This document shows positions 45,918 to 57,179 of a stretch of 64,000 nucleotides of DNA, piece by piece (position 1 is the first letter of the stretch; each line of letters begins with the position of its first letter). Under the pieces are notes generated by a model that saw only the letters and a list, made by a program, of their open reading frames with translations, had not been told where the DNA came from and searched no databases. The position numbers were made by a program, and so were the translations under genes. The DNA is from Diospyros lotus (Eukaryota; Streptophyta; Magnoliopsida; Ericales; Ebenaceae): NCBI RefSeq assembly GCF_014633365.1, contig NC_068338.1, positions 24,748,616 to 24,812,615 on the forward strand. The letters run 5' to 3'.

Positions 45918-48900
45918 CTAGAAATAGGTACCTTCTGGAGGCTGGACAAGCTTTCGGTTGTGGGGTGCTGCCATCTCTTTTCGCAGCTGGGTCAGTATGT
46001 GTTCCATTGTGTAGTCTCGTTGCCAATTCGACAACATGCCAAATTTCTTAGCCTCAATCTGCAAACAATCAGAACAAATGCTCACATTATACCCCCCAAA
46101 GCAAAAGATAGGTATATAGGAAAATCATACAGTCCCGGGATAAAACTTCAGGGAATAATAAGTATTTCCTGTAACAATTTTGCTCACTTTCTAAAACAGT
46201 ACGATTGAAATGTTGAATGCATAATTTCATTCCACACGGAAGAGGTTTAGGGTGGGAGGAGTACAGATAGAAACTCGACAAAAGACTTTCAATTAAACAG
46301 CACCAAGATCTTCAATCCCCAAAAGATGAGAAATGAAAATATGCCATCCAGCAACATACTTGTATGGGCATATTTGTTGCTCACTAATGCCCAAAGCCAA
46401 TAGGAGATGCCATGTTACGTGCAAATGAACAGTTAAACAATAAAATATACAAATAAAATCACAAAGTTACCACTCCAGTCTCATGATTCACACAAGTCAT
46501 GTTGATGCGTGAATGGAAACGAACGCTAGGAGGCTTGTCAGGATAATCTTTGTCACAGAACAGCTTCAATTGATAAATGCGACCTTCATGCACACTCTGA
46601 AAGAACATGATTTAATTATGAGTTATATAGAGATATAATAGAGCAAGCAAAATACAGAACCAAACTAGTATAATCTACAAGAAAGATAACATGCCCCAAA
46701 GGAACCAATTTTTGCCCCTTCAACCCTACTGTTCAGGAACAACCATAAATGTGCTAAGTAGACACCCACAAACATGACTTTTGGCTACCCTTACTATCCC
46801 TGTATATTGTACTGATAATTCAAATAAACAAGGAATTCATTAATTCATTAATCCGCATTTAAATGCCCACTATTCTTCTAATAAGGTTGTACAAAGCATC
46901 TGTTCCTACATCAAGTATTGTTTCATTTCACTTTGTCAAATAACTTCTTTTCAAGCACCTGGACTCTGACCATTGACAGAGTAACAAACAACATAAGAAA
47001 AATAGTATGTCAAAATAGATATCTAACTTAATATTCTGCCATGTTTTATCCTAAATATATGTCGTTGTAGAAAAATAATAATGTTACTGCAAAATGCTAA
47101 TGCCTTGGGAATTATGACTTGCCATGACATTACAGAACATGGAACACTTCCCTTTAGTGGCCATAGCGTCCAATGTTTTTTCATGCCTGTCCTCTTAAAT
47201 ATTAGAGTTTTGACTTGAAAATTTTAAGGGAAAATTTGACTGTCATCTTCCAAGAAACCTGTTTTTGTATAATTAATTCGACATGACAACAGACTAGATT
47301 GTATTATTTCATCATATATCTAATTGCTAAAACAAAAATAGCTAAAAAATTTAATAATATCTGCAAGTTTACCCTCATTATGAATGTGTGGCATACTACA
47401 TTCCTGTCCTCTCCAGCCAACCTTTTGTATACAATACACTAATATCTCTATGATCATCAATCTCACGTTAATTATCTGGAAATGATCTCCATATACTAGC
47501 AATCTCCAATAAAATCAATCCAAGCAACAAAACCTGATCTTAGATATCAATATTCTGCTGCCTCAACACAATTAGGATCATTCCAAAACTGACATTTTGA
47601 TAGAACTGGTACCTTATTTGCTTAATGTACAGCCATGTTATTCACAAACAACAAATACCACAATATTCTAAATAAATGGTAATCAGTTCATCTTACAAGT
47701 CAAAAAGGATGGGCATAGAGATTCTCCTCCATATCGAGGATAGACAATCCACTCAATGCACCTCCATTTTTCCCACTAGTTATGACTGCATCGCAAGTAC
47801 CAAAAGATTTATTTGATACCCCTTTCTCCAAAAGAGTAGCAATCATCACCATGTCAAAAATCATGAATGCTTCCTCTAAATTACTACCGTGTTTTCTCCT
47901 ATTTCCTAAACAATACAGAAAGTCAGAAATTAGCTCAAAGTCTATCTCCTTGTATAAACCAAACTTATAATGTAGCAGTCTCCTTTATGGATGGTATCAG
48001 CTGAGTTATATATTTTGTGGACTGCAAAAAAAAGTGTGAATAGTTGAACCCAAAGCATACTCATGATTTTCTCTTATAATGAATTTGTATACTGGATCAT
48101 CCTATTTAAACATCATAAAGAAATCATATATTTGAAAATCATAACTTGAGGAACTCATGAACAAGCCTTTTCTCCATCATTTTGATAATGTTTTGCTCAA
48201 TGCACCTCTCTTGAACTAATTCAATTACAAACTTGCCAATGGAACCTGAGAACATGTTTTTTCTCCAACATGTTTGATGATTTTCCCTCAATATATCTCT
48301 CTTGACTTTATCCAATAATTAAATCCAAAGAATCAGAAAACGCAAAATCAAGGGTACCAGAAGAAACCAATACTCAGAAAGCACAATGGAACACTTAGTA
48401 CACTTTATACAATAACCAATCACAGACTAACCTACAGAATCAAACAAAAGATGTTACTGCTGGAAGTAACAAAGGCATGACACATATCATAAAGGAACCC
48501 TTGACAAGCATGAAAAAATTGATTTTGATTCTCTAAACCAACAATAATTTATGGAGTGTCAACAAAGAAACAAAACAGAATATACTTCTTTTGGAATTAA
48601 AAAGTGGAATAGAAAGAAGATAAGAAAAGGAGCAGAAAGGGTAATTACATTGTGGGGGCCAATTATGGTGCCAGTCCAAGATCGCATATAAACATCATCA
48701 ACATCATCCATTCCATAGCTAACAGAACCATCTCCAATACCTTTCTCCCCACATTCAAGTTCCTCAAGCAATCTGAAGTTCCTAGGAACTGCATATCAAT
48801 AACAAATTTTTAAACTCCCCTTGCATACAAAAATAGGAAGGATTGGAATTGCAGAGCAACAAGTACCTAGATTCTCTTTAAAGAAAAATTTGTGCACAGC

Positions 48901-49209
48901 ACTTGACCTTACGTACTGAAAATTGGCACATCTAGATAATTCAGCAAACGTCTCAACTTCCAGCAGAAAACAAACTTGATGAAAACCAATACATCTTCAA
49001 CATAGACTCAAGCCAAAGGTCAAGGCAGGTATGTGCTAAGTGTAGGATTCATCTAATTTTCATGCTAAAAAATAAATATAATAACTAAATTTTACAATTA
49101 AAATATAAATACTTATTTATTTATTTAAGGGAAAATTATGCTTGCAAACCAATTTCAACCATCTAACACGTGGAAAGAGGATTGATGTGGGACAGTAGGG
49201 ACAATTGCA

Positions 49210-49245
<36 letters not shown>

Positions 49246-52200
49246 AAGAAGAAGAAGAAGAAGAAGAAGAGAAGAATCTGAAAGAGAAGAAGGGGAAGCA
49301 GTATTATCCAATCATCAAGTCTGAATAAAAGGTTACATTATGTTGCCTATTTATAGGCAATTAAAAGATAATCTATCTAAAAGATAACAACTAATAGAAA
49401 ATGATTATAATCTCTAAAATCAAATAAAACTCCATGTAATCCGCAAATCAAATAAAATTCAATAAAATTCTATCATCTAACCAACTATAATAAATCAAAA
49501 GAGAACAAGATAAAACCTAATCTAAACCTTATTTTAAAATCAAAATCAAAATATCCCTATCAAGGATCTTATGTATAATATATTAGCAAACTCTCTACCT
49601 GTATTTACCAGGAGTATGTGCAACTAAAAACATCTGACATGCATCCCTCATGTGTCAAGATGCAACATGGCAAGAGCACCACAATAGACAAATATTTAAA
49701 AAAAAAAAAGGTTCTACCTTTTACATCAAGATAATCATTGTTATATTTTATATTTGAAATGAATTTTACATGAAAAGTTTTAATGCATCTTCAGGAAAGA
49801 TCTATTCAAAAACCAATTAGAAATTCTAGATTTTAGATTCACTTAAACCTAAATGCTAAGAGGAATAGGTATAAATAGGTATATGTGTATGGTTCTTTGA
49901 TTTCAAACATTTTTTTTACTTGTTTCATGTGCATTTATGCAATGTGCACCTGTGTCCCTTAAATGCCCCAAATATAACAGATTCTAAAAGATTTTAAGAA
50001 AACAAAACACATTTGGAAGTCAGCCCAACAAAAGTAAGTTAAGAAGAATAACCAGGAACCCAAGACATAGATACAGGTACAGGTGCAGGTACATTATGTC
50101 ATAACTCAAAGGTAGTTAGAAGGGTATTATTGTAATAAGGTTGTAGTAGTTAGTAGGAGGTATTTTGTGAGTTGTTAAGAGCACATGGGCGCTATTTTCC
50201 AGATTTCATTTACTGTTGAATAGCCTATAAATTGGCCCTAATATGTAGAGAAATGCATGCTTGAATTGAATGAAAGAAACTCTAATTCTCTCTTTAAGAT
50301 TTCTCTCCAATCTCCCTCACGTTTCTCCTCCCTTTCTCTCAATATCTCTTTCTCTTTCTACTGATTTCCCCCTTCCTACAATTCTGATTTCTCTCCTAAT
50401 TCCTATCACAATCCTAGCTAACCCTAGGAATGTGACACATTATTACAACAACTTTCACAAAATCAAGAAAAGCCACAAAGGAATTATTATTTGGTGCATA
50501 TTTTCTTACTGTACAAAGTAGTAAGATATGTGTTTTAACATAATAGTCATTGAAAACTAAGTTTAAGGAAAAAGTCCTTATCTTTATACTATCTACAAAC
50601 AACCTGAATGTTTTGAAACTTAATGGTTACTGAAACATAAAACATAAAGACGAATTCTTAGGTGCAATTCAACATTATTTCATTTATGTTTTCCCTCCAA
50701 GTTTTTCAGCTCTTAAATTTGCTACTTTTTATATGTGAAAAGGATAAACATGTGCGTTATAAAGTGAACGAAGTATGTTCAATTCTAAGAGCATTAAAAA
50801 ATAATAAGATATGTTTGGACATTTGGGGAACATGTGTTGGAGCCTGGCTAAGTAGTGTTAGTGTTTAACATTAGAAAAACACCATAGAAATACCCATGCT
50901 TTCTAGTTCTAGGTGTGCGTGTGCCCAATGAGTGTTTGTGTTTAAAGCACGGCACCTAACAATAAGTCTTTCAAATGAATCAATTTATTATCATTCACAC
51001 CCACATTTCAAGTCCAAATCTGATCAAGCACCTTCTTAGAAGGATGTCCAAGTCTTTCATATCGACTAGGCTGCATGGAAACTGAAACGGAAAAACATCA
51101 TTCTTAAAAAAAGTAGAAAATAGGCAGGGGCGAACCTAGGGGGTGGACCTACCCAATCTTTAAAAAAATGGATTTTGTGGCCTAAAAAATAATAATTTTT
51201 TTTTCCAAGCCCCCCAGCAGCCCAAGCCCAATCCCAAGTGGAGCCAAGCCCAGCCCCCTTCCCCCCCCCCCCCCCCCCCCCCCCCCCTTCTTGGCTTGAA
51301 AGCCTAGGGGTGAAATGGCTTTTGTTCATCTTTAAGCATGCATATGCTATGGTTATTCATTATCTTGCATTCAAGTATGTTGTGTGGCATTATGTTCATG
51401 TTAAAATACTGTTTTTAAAGCTGTTATTGAGCTTCATTGCTCATGTTAGCATATTGAAAGTGTAAAGTAGTGAAGTTTGTACTTCTAAGGAGAAGACTAA
51501 GCTTGTTGAATGATCATTTGTGCTATATTGATGAAAGCAAAAGAAAAATGATGTCTTTCTTGAAGCTAAGGAATGTTTGGCCATATTTCTTCAAGGAGGT
51601 TTGTCTTTTGTGATTGTGAGATGTGAAAAACTGTATGTAATCAAATGCATTTTTGCAAGTAACTTGTGTGAACTCTGTTGAGTTTTATGTTATGGATGTT
51701 TTGATGATGACTGCATTTATGCCAAAACTTTAATGTTCTCTTATGTTATATTCTCTTAGGGTTATTAATATGTTTTGTATTCTTATTTAGAATATTGGTT
51801 AAAGATAAGTTAAGTCTATCTTGATAAGATATATAGAGGTTGCCTTAGTCAAGGAACCTTGGTAGGATTATCTTTTTAGTATGTCTTATTTATTAATATT
51901 TTCATATGTGTTAAAATGATTTTAGCCATATGCTTTATTGATGTATCTTCTTATATGTCTTTCCTTGGGGCTATCCTAAGGATAATGCATGAGCATGTAG
52001 CGGCTTTAAGTAGTTTTATAAGGTATTTGTATTGCACATTTTTGGTAATTTTTTTTTATTTTTTGCTTTCTCTTTTTAAGTTAATGAATTATGTTAAATA
52101 TGCATGTAAAGCTCTTAAACTCCCATTTTTGCCTTTTTGTTTTTCTCTTATTGGTGAAGCTCACGGTTGGAAAATTTTTTTGAAGCCCCTCTAGGTAAAA

Positions 52201-55200
52201 AATCCTAGATCTGCCCTTGGAAACAAGAACACAGGTGAAACGCATAAATAAATAAAAAATGTAAGGGCCTTTTTGTAAATATAATTTTTTATATAGAAAA
52301 TTATGAAAAATAATTATTCAATCTAAAAATAAACATAAATTTCATAATGCATTCAAAAAAAATTTGAAAACAAATTCTAGAAAAAATTAAAAATTTCGAA
52401 TTAGAGATGGAAAAAATTTCAACTCTATTTGGGGATAGAAACGAGTTTCCAAATTGAAAACGTGTTTTTGATATTTTCCTAATATTGTGAAACGACCATG
52501 AAAACTTTTTTGTTAGAGTGTTGTCTCGAGTAATCCTGATGATTGGCAATAAGAATGCATCGGAATTTAAAGGGTATAGATAGGCGGTGACTAACTTGTA
52601 TTTAGAATTAAGTTGGGGGTTAAAACCGGTAATATCCATATCGGTTATAAAGTGCCTAGAAGTTAACGTTCTATCTTCTATAAATAGGACAGTGGTTTAG
52701 GCATTTAGGCGTTGTATTATTCTCACGAGAAAGCAAAAGAGGAAAGGTTGTCATATAATAGTTCTCTGTATTGATCGCATTCTAGTAAATCAAAGGAAGG
52801 TTGCTCTCAGAGGTTTTGGAGGCTGGATGTAGGGTTGTCCTAAGCGGCAATCTGAACCAGGATAAGACTTTGTGTTCTTCTGTGGTTTGATTTAATTTTT
52901 GTCAATTTTTCATTTTGTTTTCTTCATATCTATTTGATCTTTGAATTCGTTTAAGTTGTGAGTGTGTGCGCTTGTGAGGCAGTGAATTCCGACTAAAGAA
53001 ACTAATTCTAAGTGCTCCCAAGATAACATTTGTAAAATTGTAAAAGCAGGCCAGAAACTTTTCTTGGCGTTTGGGAAATGAAAACATTTCGAAAATGCCG
53101 AAACGGCGCCCTCGAGAAGTTTTTGTGCATCATAGCATATCAAAGAGTGGATTTTCACATGGCCTAAGGTTACATGGTTGATTGTCAGTTTTGAAGGCTA
53201 ACAATTTAAAGTTCATCTCAAAAGAGCAACCAATTGAATGTCCACTTCTTTTGTTACCAAAAAAGTACATAATGGGTTCCATCTCACACTTCTATTCTTT
53301 AATAGTACAATTGCTTGCATCATTTTATTCTCAAAAATCAATCCTCACAACACCAAATGGCAACCTCTTAATTTAGCATAATAATTATTGTTTCAAGTAA
53401 AGCCCATATCCTCCTCATATTAGAACACAATTAAATTCAACAAAACAAATTCACATCATATTGAATAATATACAATCTGCATATACGCATTAAATCCAAA
53501 AAAGAAATCCATTCAATTGTACAAGTACCCAAAATTGGGACTGCTAGGCGGGATAGACTAGGTGTAAGAATTATGTTTGGCATAACATGCCCAATGGTTT
53601 CACGCAACCATGGAAACCCCTCTCATTCTTAACAGGATAGAAATTTACAAGAAATAGACCCTGAAGCTTTGGTTTGCAATAGGAAAAAATGAATAAATTT
53701 AAACATATACATATATACATATAAAATAAGAAACAAATAGATCCAACCGGACATCTTTGACTACATGAGTGTGAGTTTTATAATAAAAAACTAGTCAATA
53801 ACTCATGCTAAAAAAGCAGTTACTTTACAAATTTCCCTGTACTCGATCAAGTTGCAGTAGTAGTAGTGGGAAGAGGATTGTAATTGCAAGATTCAGAACT
53901 TTGGTCTTTGTCATTAGGAATTCTTGTCATTAGGATTGTATAGGATTAGTAGTGAAATATTTTTTAAAATTCAAACCCATGCCTGGTTCTGAAAGGAAAT
54001 ATCAAGTATCAACAAAAGGAATTTTGTAATTTTCTTAGGATTTAGAGCTTCTTTTTTAATTAAAAACAAAAGATAGAAATGATGAAGAGAAATTTGCATA
54101 AAAACAATATCAAGTCACGACACTTGATAGCATCCTCCAACAACAAAATTGCAACTGCAACAAGCAGAACTACTTGGATCCATGCACCAAAGGAGTTTCC
54201 TCATAATGCCTGTTTGTCCGTTCTGGATATTCTTCAATGTGTGAAGTGGAGTATTTTGCGTGAACGAATAGAGCTTTTGATGATGTTGAGAGTTCTTTGC
54301 ATTTTCTTAAGGGAACACTGTCCTTTCCCTCTTTTTGTGAATGAAAGAGGGTGCTCCCTTTTTTTCCCCTCTTTTGCATCTTTTTGGATGAGCACTCTGT
54401 ATACAGTTCTACAGGTTTTTCATTCTTTCCTTATACAGAGGGGTGCCTTTTGTCATTGGAGTTTGAAGAAGATAGCCAACAGAAAGGGACTGGCTTACAG
54501 TTTCTTTGAAAATGAGTCCGCTGATGCAAGCACAAGAGATAACTGAGAATGAGGGCTAATGGCCTTGTTGTTATGTTGGTGGTCCATGGCAAGAGAAATG
54601 AGCCTATTGATGTAACTTCTCGAGGAAGACTATGTTGTGCCACAAAGAATCAGATATGTACAGTTATTGATCATCAGGGGCTAGTAGTTTAACACAAAAC
54701 ATAATAAGTACTGAACCAGGTTTTTCTGTCTAACTCTGGTTATCGGGACTTGGCTGAGAGTAGGAGTTACTTCAAATAGAAAAGGGTGTCAAGTCATAAT
54801 TCATTGAGACACTTGTGATTTCCCTATTTGATTGGTCTTGCAGCAGAGAATGTCAATTGCTGTTGACCCATTTATACAGAACTTCAATGCTTAGTGATCG
54901 ATTAGGTTTCCTGAGTTGGTTTTCATTCTTTTAGCTCAGGTGCCATGTGCAGTGATATTTCGCCCCTCTCTAGTGTTTCATAGTACAATTAACAATTGAA
55001 AAATTTATTGAGAGGAGTCCTGGTTGCAGCAATAACAACTATAGTGCAAAAGAATTTATCCTCTAAGATCCATCTACAAATAGAAGAAACAGAAGCAATA
55101 AAATCAAAATTGAAACAAATAAGGCATCATAACAAAGAAATATGAAATAACAATCATAATAGCAGAGATAAATTCACAAGAGAAAAACCCACAAACACAT

Positions 55201-55415
55201 ATACCTTTGGTAGGAGAATACCCTAAAACCCATGAATTCACAAAAGAACACAGCGACACGGCAGGAATGAAATCAAAACAACAGGTAAACATGAGAATTT
55301 CAATAGAGAGCCCCAATATTACATCGATATAAACAATACGTAGATGGAATGTGTATGTATCCAGTTGGAATTGAATCTCACCAACGACGCTGGATCCTCC
55401 TGCGCCGATCGTCAT
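45918..55415 (-). CDS. UEV1: UEV-B: ubiquitin-conjugating enzyme E2 variant (UEV1/MMS2 type)
   Basis: Four exons on the minus strand: 55382-55415, 48649-48788, 46471-46596, 45918-46058 (TAG). Together they give 441 nt and 146 aa, with the same exon lengths and phases as UEV-A. The protein begins [16 protein letters not shown] and ends QPPEGTYF. It keeps Phe16 and the family residues Tyr45, Arg88, His96 and Val100 that UEV-A has changed. Its own odd residues are Cys24 (usually Arg) and Val41 (usually Gly, in the DDGDD stretch). As a UEV it has no E2 active-site cysteine and should act as the non-catalytic partner of UBC13 in K63-linked ubiquitination. Introns are 6,593, 2,052 and 412 bp; intron 1 carries a (AAG)n tract, LTR remnants and a hAT-like element. 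It converges on UEV-A, with CAF1 and the Tat element between them. I count 17 differences from UEV-A. Confidence 0.93.
46059..48648 (-). other. UEV-B introns 3 and 2
   Basis: Intron 3 (46059-46470) and intron 2 (46597-48648) are AT-rich on both strands. No insertion or gene was recognised. They are much shorter than the UEV-A intron 2. Confidence 0.5.
49214..49272. repeat. (AAG)n microsatellite in UEV-B intron 1
   Basis: About 55 bp of nearly perfect AAG repeat on the plus strand, (CTT)n in the sense of UEV-B. It lies in a segment (about 49140-49560) with a TATTTATAGG motif at 49348 that could be part of an LTR remnant; not proven. Confidence 0.8.
50096..50410 (+). mobile_element. Possible solo LTR in UEV-B intron 1
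   Basis: Starts TGTCATAACTC and runs through CCTATAAATTGG (about 50223), then a CT-rich stretch and TCCTATCACA. This layout (TATA box, then CT-rich leader) looks like an LTR. No target duplication was found. Confidence 0.35.
51125..52219. mobile_element. hAT-like element, 1.1 kb, in UEV-B intron 1
   Basis: The left end reads CAGGGGCGAACCTAGG and the right end CCTAGATCTGCCCTTG, inverted copies with some decay, in the style of common plant hAT TIRs. The flanks GAAAATAG / GAAACAAG match at 6 of 8 if one extra G is allowed. A run of 27 C lies at 51261-51287. No transposase is seen. Confidence 0.5.
52511..53014 (+). mobile_element. Solo copia LTR in UEV-B intron 1, related to 4167-4772
   Basis: Starts TGTTAGAGTGTTGTCTCGAG. 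It shares with the LTR at 4167 the TTGTCTCGAGTA start, a TATAAATAG box (52678), the GAGGCTGGATGTAG block, GAACCAG, and the GTGAGTGTGTG and GAAACTAATTC stretches near the end. The last bases have decayed and no target duplication is seen. Confidence 0.6.
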
Positions 55416-56002
55416 TGATGCCTCTGAAATGAGATTTCTAGTGAAGAGATCAAAGATCGAATCAAACTCCAAAACTTAGATAAATTTCGCAAATAATAGG
55501 GAACAAGACGACGGCGCACGCCGACCACGACACCCACCACCCAAAAAGAAATGAGGCTGCGTTTGGAAAAAGAAAACCAACAGATATACATATAGAAGTA
55601 AAAGTTCTCCTATTGATTTATTTTTGGCAAATATATAAACATTCGATTTTTTAGTTATTTCAAATATATTTTTAAATTATATAATTTTGAGTTAATTTTA
55701 TTTTTATTTTAATTATATTCTAAATTATGTGATTTTAAGTTAATTACACCTAATAAAATTAAAAGTGTAATTAAAATAATAAAAAATTTAAGAGTACAAT
55801 TAATTTAAAATTATGATATTATATTTAAAATAATAAAAAAAATAAGTGAATAAATAAAAATTTATATATAAAGACAGCAGTTAAAATATATACTTTATTA
55901 TTTTTTCATAAAAAAATTGCATGAATTATGAAAATAAGTTGGAAATTGGCCACGCGATTCCATTTGGGATTAAATCACATTTGTCCCAACTTATTTTACT
56001 TA
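55416..56002. other. Upstream region of UEV-B
   Basis: 5' flank of UEV-B. About 55420-55560 probably contains the 5' UTR and core promoter; no single TATA box stands out. Beyond 55600 the DNA is AT-rich with no recognised gene. Confidence 0.4.
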
Positions 56003-56368
56003 GTTAACGTTTGTTAAAATGAAGATAAGAGAGTATTAAGATAAGTTTGGAATGATTTTCGAATTAAAATATAGAATAGTGAAGATAAAGTTGTGAAGTA
56101 TTCTAATATTTTAATGAAGCTGTTTGTTAAAATTTTTAAAATACACTAGAGGACACAAATGTCAATTTTTTCTTATCTATAAAGACTAAAATATGTTTAT
56201 CTTGAGGGGGAAAAGATAAATATATCTTGAAAGATCAAGATAATAGGTCATTAATGATTTTTCAAGAATAGTCAAATAAACTTAACAAACATGTTGAAAA
56301 TAATAGAAGTCCGAGATACATTTCATATCTTGACTTTTTCACCCTATATCTTAATGAACAAACGTCCC
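56003..56368. mobile_element. PIF/Harbinger-like MITE, 366 bp, TTA TSD
   Basis: Inverted ends GTTAACGTTTGTTAAAAT and GGGACGTTTGTTCATTAAG, with TTA on both sides (56000-56002 and 56369-56371). Related to the elements at 26503 and 56778. No coding capacity. Confidence 0.7.
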
Positions 56369-56464
56369 TTAAAAATATAGTGATTAATTTGATCATCAAG
56401 TTAAAAATAAAATAAAAAATTTGATATTACCATTCCACGACACCTATTATAATGATTAGCGTAA

Positions 56465-56552
56465 CTTAATTCTAGAAGTATAATTGTTTATTTTTTATTC
56501 TTTTCAAACTTAATTCTAGAAGTATAATTGTTTATTTTTTATTCTTTTCAAT
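56465..56552. repeat. 44-bp tandem duplication
   Basis: Two exact copies of an AT-rich 44-bp unit starting CTTAATTCTAGAAGTATAAT, at 56465 and 56509. Confidence 0.9.
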
Positions 56553-56777
56553 TATAATGGTTAATTTATCATTTTTTTTCCTATAACGAGCTTCAAATTA
56601 GATGATTTGTTTTTGTCATTCGTCATTTAAAATTTATTATTTGGTTATATAATTGTTAAAAATATTTATATTTAAGTTAAAATAAGTCTTTATGTTTATA
56701 TATCTTAATTATAATTTTCTTACTTTTTTTAATTGAAGAGATTTTAAATGAAGTTAATTAGATACTTATTTATGTTG

Positions 56778-57176
56778 TTTGCGTTTGTTATAATGAGTAA
56801 GATAATGTTATATCAAAATAATATTTGAACGCTTTTCAAATCAATATATGAAATACTGAAGATAAACTTGGGAACTATTCTAAGATTTTTATCAAACTAT
56901 TTGTTATTGTTTTTAGAATGCATTGGAGGATACATGTGCTATTTTTTCTTATCTGTAAGAACTAAGATAAATTTATCTGGATGTAAGGATTAAGATAAAT
57001 TTATTTGCATAGGAGAAGAGATAAATTTATCTGAAAAAACTTAGATAAGAAGTCACATGACTTTTTTTTTTATAATTCTCAAATAAATTTAATAAATATA
57101 ATAAAAAATATTTTTATCTTAAATACTTTCCATATATTACTTTTTTTGATCTATATATTCACTATCAAATACTACC
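56778..57176. mobile_element. Third copy of the Harbinger-like MITE family
   Basis: Ends contain GCGTTTGTTATAATGA and the decayed inverted match CACTATCAAATACTACC. Internal AAGATAAATTTATCT blocks are shared with 26503-27417. TTA follows the right end; the left flank is TTG. Confidence 0.5.
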
Positions 57177-57179
57177 TTA

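Noticed and set aside
49117..49311. Leu-rich minus-strand frame
   Set aside because: Produced by the (AAG)n microsatellite.
54079..54546. 155-codon plus-strand frame in UEV-B intron 1
   Set aside because: No recognised domain, no compositional sign of coding, and it lies antisense inside an intron.
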